Origin: Euryarchaeota archaeon UBA124
GTDB taxonomy: Archaea; Thermoplasmatota; Poseidoniia; Poseidoniales; Poseidoniaceae
Length of the DNA stretch: 12,201 nt
Direction: 5' to 3'
NCBI GenBank assembly: GCA_002502215.1
Contig: DAPT01000065.1
Location: 1 to 12,201, forward strand
Every line of letters begins with the position of its first letter. Position 1 is the first letter of the stretch. Positions 6,667-12,201 of this stretch are shown here, piece by piece. The translations under genes and the position numbers were made by a program. A model generated the notes under the pieces. The model saw only the letters and a program-made list of their open reading frames with translations, had not been told where the DNA came from and did no database searches.

Positions 6667-8271
6667 ATGCCTCGTGTCCTCATCATTGGTACTGGCATTG
6701 CGGGACTGTTTGCAGCCCTACGGCTTGCGAACGAGGGCTTTGATGTTGAAATCATCACAAAGCAGCGACCGAAGGACTCCTCCACAAATTGGGCACAAGG
6801 AGGTATTGCCGCCATCCTCGACAAAACGAATCTCGAGGAAATCGACGGCCACATCAAAGATACACTTGATGCCGGTGACGGTTTGTGTGACGAAAAGATT
6901 GTCCGCATGGTTGTTGAAGAGGCAGGTGAACGAATTCAAGATCTGCTCTCGATCGGCGTTGAGTTTGAAAGAGGCAAAGACGGGGATTTTCAACTCGCAA
7001 AAGAGGGCGGACATTCATCAAGACGTATTCTCCATGCCAAGGATGCGACCGGGAAGGAAATCGAACGCGCTCTTACAACTGCTGCAGGAGCGCACGACCG
7101 AATCAAACTCCGCCCAAATACACTAGCGATTGATCTCATACAACGGGAACACAAGGTGCCTGAGAAGGGCGTATGTGGGGTTTGGGCACTCGATCAGGAA
7201 ACCAGCGAAGTTCTCACCATTCGAGGAGATGCTGTGATTCTTGCTACTGGGGGTGCGGGGCAGTTGTGGGAAAAGACAACCAATCCATCTGTATCAACAG
7301 GTGACGGGATTGCAATGGCCTATAGAACGGGTGCCTCAATAACAAATATGGCGTTTGTTCAATTTCATCCGACAGCGCTTGTTGTCGAGGGTGAACGTCC
7401 TTTTTTGATTACAGAAGCATTGCGAGGAGAGGGAGCGGTCCTACTCGATCACGAGGGATACCATGAGTGGAAAGCCAGCGGCGAAGAGGACCCTCGTTCG
7501 TTTTCTTTTACGCTTCAAGCATCTCCCCTCGGCTCAATGGCAACGCGCGATGTCGTTGCACGTGCCATCGATCAGCGTTGTGCAGAATCTGGGGCATCGC
7601 ACGTCTATCTTGTAACTGAGCACCTGGACAAACAACATTTGGATGAACGGTTTCCGATGATTTCCAAACGATTGCAAAGGGATGGCATCGAACTTGGAAT
7701 CGATCCACTGCCAGTCGCTCCTGCAGCACATTACATCGTTGGGGGCATTGAAGTCGATGCTGTTGGTTCAGCAATTCTGAATGGGACTGGGAAAGCCATC
7801 CCAGGCCTGTTCGCAATAGGCGAGGTGGCTTGCACTGGAATGCACGGAGCGAATCGTTTGGCATCAAACAGTCTACTTGAGGCAGTTGTCTTTGCACATC
7901 GCTGCTCATCCCATCTAATCGACAAGGGAATACATTCAATCGATGTTTCACCACCAAACTGGCGCTCAGATGGATTGTATAAACTCAGAGAGCACGGTCC
8001 TGTAACACATGATCGTACTGCGTTGAATCAAACAATGCGTTACGAGGTTGGTGTATCCAGACGCTTCTCTCGATTGGAGCGTGCCATTCGACGACTTCGC
8101 TTGTTGGAAAAAGAAATTGACGCCATCTGGAAATCAAGCCTTCCATCACGCGAAATTGTGGAATTACGAAACATGATTCTTGTTGGAATTCTTGTGGCTG
8201 AGGATGCAATTATGCGGCAGGAAAACAGAGGACTGCATTTCAACAAAGATCTCATCGAAGATCTTGAATGA
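6667..8271 (+). CDS. nadB: L-aspartate oxidase (NadB)
   Basis: NadB is an FAD enzyme that oxidises L-aspartate to iminoaspartate. NadA then condenses the product with dihydroxyacetone phosphate to quinolinate in de novo NAD synthesis. The 534-residue length is normal. The N-terminal FAD fold starts at once (VLIIGTGIAGLFAA, GxGxxG at 8-13), which fixes the ATG start, and is followed by STNWAQGGIAA (39-49). GGHSSRRILHAKDATGKEI (114-132) is typical of NadB rather than succinate dehydrogenase flavoproteins. Further family motifs are FHPTAL (233-238), RGEGA (253-257), AAHYIVGGI (353-361, H355) and GEVACTGMHGANRLASNSLL (385-404). A C-terminal helical domain ends near RQENRGLHF (517-525). It is the only plus-strand gene, and neither nadA nor nadC is adjacent. 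Its last 20 bases overlap panE tail to tail. The electron acceptor, oxygen or fumarate in studied homologues, cannot be told from sequence. Confidence 0.96.
   Translation: MPRVLIIGTGIAGLFAALRLANEGFDVEIITKQRPKDSSTNWAQGGIAAILDKTNLEEIDGHIKDTLDAGDGLCDEKIVRMVVEEAGERIQDLLSIGVEFERGKDGDFQLAKEGGHSSRRILHAKDATGKEIERALTTAAGAHDRIKLRPNTLAIDLIQREHKVPEKGVCGVWALDQETSEVLTIRGDAVILATGGAGQLWEKTTNPSVSTGDGIAMAYRTGASITNMAFVQFHPTALVVEGERPFLITEALRGEGAVLLDHEGYHEWKASGEEDPRSFSFTLQASPLGSMATRDVVARAIDQRCAESGASHVYLVTEHLDKQHLDERFPMISKRLQRDGIELGIDPLPVAPAAHYIVGGIEVDAVGSAILNGTGKAIPGLFAIGEVACTGMHGANRLASNSLLEAVVFAHRCSSHLIDKGIHSIDVSPPNWRSDGLYKLREHGPVTHDRTALNQTMRYEVGVSRRFSRLERAIRRLRLLEKEIDAIWKSSLPSREIVELRNMILVGILVAEDAIMRQENRGLHFNKDLIEDLE
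8252..8271. repeat. Near-palindrome forming the nadB/panE convergent overlap
   Basis: TCATCGAAGATCTTGAATGA is a 20-base imperfect palindrome in which 8 of 10 base pairs match, with centre AAGATCTT. Its first three bases are the panE stop read on the minus strand, and its last three are the nadB stop on the plus strand, so it is exactly the overlap of the two genes. Because of the symmetry, both proteins end almost alike: IEDLE for NadB and IQDLR for the reductase. It has no T tract and is not an obvious terminator. Confidence 0.6.
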
Positions 8272-9178
8272 CCGACGAGAGCAATTGGTTAAGCGGTGTT
8301 GCAAGACCAAGAATCTCTCCACGTCGACAAATTTCAAGATTTAGAGAATTAATTTCAGTTTCTCGTCCAGCTCGTACGTCTTGCAGCATTGAACAGTAGT
8401 TGTTGCTCGTCTTCACAAGCACGTTACGTAATCGGTCAACGAGTTCCTCGTCTTCTTGGAGTGGAACTCCTTCAGCACGAGCAATTCGGGCCCCTTCAAG
8501 CATCACCGAAACGGAGGATTCAAACAAGTGAGGTTCGAGGAGGGCTCCGTTTTCTTTTCCTAGAAGCCCAGCAATTGGATTGATGGCGATGTTCAACAGC
8601 ATCTTATTCCAAAGCATGACTCGCCCATTCTCCTGCCATTGGGGATTCAATCCCCCATCCGAGAGCAGTTTCAACAAGGGATCGACCGATTCTTTGTCAT
8701 GTGGATGCATGAAGGGTCCAATGCTCAACTCCCCGCTCCCTGCCCAGTGGACATGGCCTGGTTCCGGCCGGTATGCTCCATGCGTTGTCGTTGATGCAAG
8801 AACACGTTGAGGTCCAAACGCATGCATCAAGCGCTCCTCATGTCCAAGCCCGTTCGCGAGCGTGCAGACAAGACCATCTTGGCGCAGGAGGTGTTTTGTA
8901 ACCTCGAGGTGACGATCAAATGCAGAAGATTTCCCAGTCATTAAGACAACATCGCAGGATGAACGCACTGAATCGGGGATGGGTTGCTCCTCAAGAAGCA
9001 CCTCCCATCGGTCTGATGAAATCTTCCGTTTATCCACCCCATCAACACAGAGTCCTGCAACGGTTAAGTGTGCAGCGTGGAGACCGCGGCTGTGCAACAG
9101 AAGATCGCATGAAGTCTGGGACAAACATCCAGCAATGAGGGAGCCGATTGAGCCAGCCCCTACAATGCCAACTCTCAA
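8252..9178 (-). CDS. panE: 2-dehydropantoate 2-reductase (ketopantoate reductase, PanE/ApbA family)
   Basis: This enzyme reduces ketopantoate to pantoate with NAD(P)H, a step on the way to coenzyme A. In archaea the product feeds pantoate kinase and phosphopantothenate synthetase. The 308-residue protein has a nucleotide-binding fold at its very start (GIVGAGSIGS, GxGxxG at 7-12). Next comes LANGLGHEE (108-115), with the family's substrate-side Asn109. The C-terminal domain has NKMLLNIAINPIAGLLG (191-207), with K192 as the expected catalytic lysine, and LQDVRAGRETEINSLN (265-280), with E275 matching the family's conserved Glu. The start is a TTG at 9178, whose TTGA also holds the TGA stop of the gene upstream. 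The Rossmann motif directly after it leaves no room for a later start. Coupled translation with that membrane protein is likely, although the two functions have no obvious link. Related reductases of other 2-oxo acids cannot be wholly excluded. Confidence 0.88.
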   Translation of the reverse strand: MRVGIVGAGSIGSLIAGCLSQTSCDLLLHSRGLHAAHLTVAGLCVDGVDKRKISSDRWEVLLEEQPIPDSVRSSCDVVLMTGKSSAFDRHLEVTKHLLRQDGLVCTLANGLGHEERLMHAFGPQRVLASTTTHGAYRPEPGHVHWAGSGELSIGPFMHPHDKESVDPLLKLLSDGGLNPQWQENGRVMLWNKMLLNIAINPIAGLLGKENGALLEPHLFESSVSVMLEGARIARAEGVPLQEDEELVDRLRNVLVKTSNNYCSMLQDVRAGRETEINSLNLEICRRGEILGLATPLNQLLSSVIQDLR

Positions 9179-11634
9179 GATTCAGCCTCCAAATAACCGC
9201 CAAATGTGATGAGAATTGCTCCATCTTGGTGCGTCAGTTGGTAGGTGTTGATTATCGATGATGGAACCCCCAGCGTGAGATTGTTCCAGCCGGGGGAGAG
9301 CGAATCGGTTAGATTCTGAAGGTCCCATTCTACATCTCCAAATGTTGAATGTCGAAGCACAACGTCGGATGTACCGCTGTTGAACAATTCGATGGTAAGT
9401 TCCGTAGAGGTTGCAGTCCGAGGAGCGTCCCATAGCCGGATTGTTTCGTTGCCATCGTTAAGAATCAGGTTTGGACCCTCTTGGATTGAGAACTTCGTTG
9501 CAATTCCCTCATCTTGATAGCAATGGATGTAAGTATTCGGTGGCAATTCGAGAATGAGTGCTTCGCCTGGACCAATGGAAGGAATTTTGTGTGCAGGACG
9601 CAATGAAATATCCCAATTCCGAATTGCACTACCGTTGTGGGGAGGTGTGACCAAGTTTTCATTGTCTGGGCACGAAGATTTGTTCTCTTGATACAATGTA
9701 CCTTCTTGGTTGAACGGTGTTCCTATGGGGTGTTGTTCATCGATAAACCATCCGTCCTCCGACGCTGAAACGATGTGTGGCCAAGTGGAGTCAAATCCGA
9801 CAACGAACGTCGCATTGCCGAGTGCAACATTGTGCAAATACGATTGTGCATTGTATGGAAGTGCCTGATCGGCTCCATCCAAACACACAATGTTGTCAGT
9901 TGTTTCAAGCGTTTGGTTGAGCCCAACCTGGCCTTCAAGCCACAAGAACGGCATCCAATCGGAGCTTAAGTCCGGGAATGAGATATTAGCAGATTCTTCG
10001 AGATAGATATCGAGACAAGTCAGGACTTCTTCACCGCTACGTAGATGATACCATTCTGCTCCGACTGAACCTGTCATGTTGGGGTGGATCGTGCCAATTT
10101 CTTGATGCTCGGTTTTATCGAAGGTTACATCGATTTGATAGTCAAGGAACGTTGGTTGTTGACTGGTATTTTCATGCGTGAACAAAAGCTCAATTGTGGT
10201 CGATTCACCGGGCTCCAACTGACCATTGCAAATCTCCTCGCCACAGGATAGTTCCGCTGTCCAAAAAGTGGTGCCAAGAATGAACCCAGATACAGTGTAA
10301 TTTCTATTTTCCATCGAGGGGTTTTCCAATGAAATCATCGCTGATGCGTTCCAAGCATCACCGAGTTCAGCATAAACATCAACATCGAGCGAGTAGGTGG
10401 CTTCGGCATCCCAACGCTCAACGGGTTCGACCGGGAACTGTGAAGGAATCGCAAAGAGGATGGCAATGAAAAGGACAAGACCCAAACGACGATGGTTTTC
10501 CTCATTCAGCGGCCTGTCACCATCAATCAAAACAGGAATTCGGGAATCTCCGCCCATGAATAGAAGAAGCGGAATGGCGACCGACAACACTGGAATCCAT
10601 ATGGTAAATCCGTTGAATGCATCGAAGATAAAGAGCGCAGCAGTAACGAGAAGCATGAACATCAGAATTTGCGTGCCTGAACTGCGTGCCTCTTGTATTC
10701 CCATTCGTGCAACGAGTAATCGGCCTCCAGGGAACGTCGGGATTGGTAACATCAGCAACCAACCAACGAGGGTCAAGAAACCTGCTGCAAAGAAGAAAGG
10801 ATGGCCCCAGTCAAGGGTTGTTTGGAACGAGGTATCGAAAGCCGTGCTGAGCAATTCAATCAAAAACGGTGGATTCGCACGGTAAGGTTCACCGGTCAAA
10901 AGATAGGCGTCTGGTGCAAGGATTAATCCAAGTGTCCAAAAGACAAAACCACTCACAAGCAACACAATTGGTACCGATACAGATGTCCATGCCAAAGACT
11001 TGCGGTCAGGCCATGGCCGGGCGTCCATTCTCGGTAAGGTTGGAATAAAGAAGATGCCAAAAGGCCATATGAAAAAGGAGGTTGAAAGACCTGAAAAGAG
11101 CCACAGCAGGACAGATGGATCTGGAATTGGGAGTATGTGTCCGGTTCGGACGCCGAGTTTGGCTGAAATTCGAGTTTGAATGTACGAGGCGAGGAAGAGC
11201 GTAAAGAGAACAGGGAATACAAAACCAATCAATGCATCAAGAAACTCGGATTCTACAAACCAGCCCCCGCTTGGCCTTCCATTCTCCATCCATCGAAGAG
11301 CGGAAAGGAGCAGCGTAATGAGAGACGCAGTCCACATGTAAATGTGAATTCTTGAGCCTGGAAATTGGTCGTGTGGAAGAGGGATTGTCGCTAATTGATC
11401 GACATCGCCGCGTTGAAGCCTTGCCATCCAGCCGAGGCGTTCGAGATAGGAATTCAGTTCGGGTAACTTTTCATCCGCCTGATCTGCTTCTATTTCCCAC
11501 GTCGGCCACAAGCCTCCAACATGAGAGCGTATGGGAATGTAACGCTGGATTATGCCTTCAAGTAGGTCTTTTTGAGTCCAAGCATCCTTGTGTACTGCGA
11601 GTTGAGAGGGTTGTTTTTCATTCACGCTCGTCAT
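9175..11634 (-). CDS. Degenerate site-2 protease-like (M50) membrane protein with large sequon-rich ectodomain
   Basis: This protein has 819 residues. Residues 1-115 resemble the soluble region before the first helix of EGY1-like site-2 proteases. About eight hydrophobic segments follow (near 99-113, 132-152, 175-198, 214-240, 278-298, 321-340, 343-361, 384-398). The stretch 140-172 has the shape of the protease core (helix, then AKLGVRTGHILPIPDP against the usual AARRHGV...PYFIPFP), but where HExxH should stand it reads A149-S-Y-I-Q153. HPFFFAAGFLTLVGWLLMLP (278-297) and TFPGG (300-304) match the second motif, with Leu294 for Asn and Pro302 for the metal-binding Asp of DGG. All expected zinc ligands are therefore missing, suggesting a pseudoprotease. 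Residues about 400-819 should lie outside the cell. They are beta-rich, partly Ig/CARDB-like (LEPGESTTIELLFT), with 12 N-x-S/T sequons and 6 cysteines, and have no C-terminal anchor. The ATG at 11634 has a good ribosome site. The M50 link is my motif alignment; any other polytopic surface protein is the alternative. Confidence 0.75.
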   Translation of the reverse strand: MTSVNEKQPSQLAVHKDAWTQKDLLEGIIQRYIPIRSHVGGLWPTWEIEADQADEKLPELNSYLERLGWMARLQRGDVDQLATIPLPHDQFPGSRIHIYMWTASLITLLLSALRWMENGRPSGGWFVESEFLDALIGFVFPVLFTLFLASYIQTRISAKLGVRTGHILPIPDPSVLLWLFSGLSTSFFIWPFGIFFIPTLPRMDARPWPDRKSLAWTSVSVPIVLLVSGFVFWTLGLILAPDAYLLTGEPYRANPPFLIELLSTAFDTSFQTTLDWGHPFFFAAGFLTLVGWLLMLPIPTFPGGRLLVARMGIQEARSSGTQILMFMLLVTAALFIFDAFNGFTIWIPVLSVAIPLLLFMGGDSRIPVLIDGDRPLNEENHRRLGLVLFIAILFAIPSQFPVEPVERWDAEATYSLDVDVYAELGDAWNASAMISLENPSMENRNYTVSGFILGTTFWTAELSCGEEICNGQLEPGESTTIELLFTHENTSQQPTFLDYQIDVTFDKTEHQEIGTIHPNMTGSVGAEWYHLRSGEEVLTCLDIYLEESANISFPDLSSDWMPFLWLEGQVGLNQTLETTDNIVCLDGADQALPYNAQSYLHNVALGNATFVVGFDSTWPHIVSASEDGWFIDEQHPIGTPFNQEGTLYQENKSSCPDNENLVTPPHNGSAIRNWDISLRPAHKIPSIGPGEALILELPPNTYIHCYQDEGIATKFSIQEGPNLILNDGNETIRLWDAPRTATSTELTIELFNSGTSDVVLRHSTFGDVEWDLQNLTDSLSPGWNNLTLGVPSSIINTYQLTHQDGAILITFGGYLEAES

Positions 11635-11643
11635 GAAACTTGG

Positions 11644-11651
11644 CCCCCCTT
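11644..11651 (-). promoter_or_regulatory. Ribosome binding site of the protease-like gene
   Basis: On the minus strand AAGGGGGG ends 9 bases before the ATG at 11634. With a G-U pair it complements the anti-Shine-Dalgarno core, so it supports this start. It is the only clear site of its kind in the window. The 78-base gap around it (11635-11712) also holds an A6 run (TGAAAAAAGG, near 11698-11689) about 56 bases before the ATG that could serve as a poor TATA element. No minus-strand T tract ends the ATP synthase transcript, so read-through from atpD is possible. Confidence 0.55.
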
Positions 11652-11712
11652 AATGAGAACTGCACACCACTCCCACATCAATCATGCCCTTTTTTCAGAG
11701 CGATGGATGAAC

Positions 11713-12201
11713 TCACTTGTTCTTGAATCGCTTAAGTCGGAAAGTCTCTTCACGTTCCATCTCTTCAAGTCTTAATTGAATGAAGACCTTTGCTTCTTCC
11801 AACTCAGGAATGACTTTGAATTCGAGTGCGTTTACACGACGTTTCGTTGCTTCGATTTCTTCAAGAAGGCGCTTGAGAGTGGCTTCCATCTCAGCTGCCG
11901 TTACCATTTTTTCGATCAATTCACTAAAACTGTCGCTCGCTTCATCGATGTACGGTGATGAGCCAATAAAACCGACTCCACGTTCAGCGAAGGTTGACTT
12001 GAGATTGGTACCGCTTACGCTGGGGACAACAACACCCATGATGTTGCGTCGTTCAACTTCAACCTCTGGATGAGCACTGTTTGCAATGGCAGCTGCCCGC
12101 ACAGCCAAACCCCCTTCGATGGCATTCGCAAGATCGATTCTTTGTTTAGCAAGGCGAAATGCTTCGGTAATTTCACGCTTCGCTTCGATCATCTCAGCAA
12201 G
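11713..12201 (-). CDS. atpD: A/V-type ATP synthase subunit D, partial (N terminus outside window)
   Basis: Subunit D is the central rotor stalk of the archaeal A-type ATP synthase, a long coiled coil inside the A3B3 head that couples ion flow through the membrane ring to ATP synthesis. The window holds the last 162 codons of an intact frame that stays open through the right edge (first residues LAEMIEAKRE). The family is usually about 200-215 residues, so roughly 45 are missing, and the ATG at 12192 is an internal Met, not the start. The hallmark end is clear: RRVNALEFKVIPELEEAKVFIQLRLEEMEREETFRLKR, the returning helix that carries the family's conserved VNALE and EMERE.FRLKR. The middle, GGLAVRAAAIANSAHPEVEV to GVGFIGSSPYIDEA, fits the globular loop. 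In many archaea D follows the A and B subunit genes, and this copy would sit at the end of such an operon. Confidence 0.95.
   Translation of the reverse strand, partial: LAEMIEAKREITEAFRLAKQRIDLANAIEGGLAVRAAAIANSAHPEVEVERRNIMGVVVPSVSGTNLKSTFAERGVGFIGSSPYIDEASDSFSELIEKMVTAAEMEATLKRLLEEIEATKRRVNALEFKVIPELEEAKVFIQLRLEEMEREETFRLKRFKNK

Noticed and set aside
6590..7126. Plus-strand frame of 178 residues starting before nadB
   Set aside because: It overlaps the start of nadB, whose FAD-binding motif is unmistakable in its own frame. The alternative is low in motif content and Ser/Arg-rich.
7508..7957. Minus-strand frames antisense to nadB
   Set aside because: They are compositionally biased shadows over highly conserved NadB motifs (GEVACTGMHGANR, AAHYIVGG).
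11125..11150. Histidines at 166 and 278 of the protease-like protein as a possible relocated metal site
   Set aside because: H166 lies in GHILP and H278 in the family's usual HP position. Neither has acidic or histidine partners at helical spacing, so I see no replacement zinc site.
1..12201. Search for CRISPR arrays, tRNA genes, insertion sequences or a defence island
   Set aside because: No regularly spaced repeats, transposase or nuclease motifs, or tRNA-like stretches were visible. Gaps between genes are at most 124 bases and all confident genes are housekeeping types or membrane proteins.

Overview
The window looks archaeal, most likely a euryarchaeon of the Thermoplasmatota. A marine group II (Poseidoniales)-type organism is my best guess, but that is inference from style. 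The supporting signs are a rotary A/V-type ATP synthase subunit D, an SMC of archaeal type (FYYFDEVDQNLD Walker B/D-loop), a membrane protein with a 400-residue extracytoplasmic part rich in N-glycosylation sequons, GTG/TTG starts, and a TATA-like box rather than -35/-10 elements. Seven of the eight complete gene ends use TGA; scpA alone uses TAG. The DNA is packed with genes: the largest gap between genes is 124 bases, and I see no tRNA, rRNA, CRISPR, transposon or integration scar.

Layout, left to right. (1) Bases 41-5701, minus strand: a complete chromosome condensation operon read smc > scpA > scpB, with every junction overlapping (8 and 16 bases). A possible further gene begins at base 31 and runs off the left edge. 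(2) Bases 5702-5825: the smc leader, with a TATA-like box and a small inverted repeat. (3) Bases 5826-6608, minus strand: an unrecognised four-helix membrane protein with a compact C-terminal zinc-knuckle motif. (4) Bases 6667-8271, the only plus-strand gene: nadB, L-aspartate oxidase of NAD synthesis, divergent from the membrane protein across 58 bases. (5) Bases 8252-9178, minus strand: a ketopantoate reductase (panE) of coenzyme A synthesis, meeting nadB tail to tail with a 20-base overlap. (6) Bases 9175-11634, minus strand: an 819-residue membrane protein that I read as a degenerate site-2 protease (M50, EGY1-like) whose metal-binding motifs are lost. It is translationally coupled to panE by a TTGA stop/start overlap. 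(7) Bases 11713-12201, minus strand: the C-terminal three quarters of the A-type ATP synthase subunit D gene, cut by the right edge.

Most of this is housekeeping: chromosome segregation, NAD and CoA cofactors, and energy. The least ordinary items are the apparent pseudoprotease with a large glycoprotein-like ectodomain, the orphan zinc-knuckle membrane protein upstream of the condensin operon, and the acidic extensions on SMC and ScpA. I did not find a convincing undescribed multi-gene system here.
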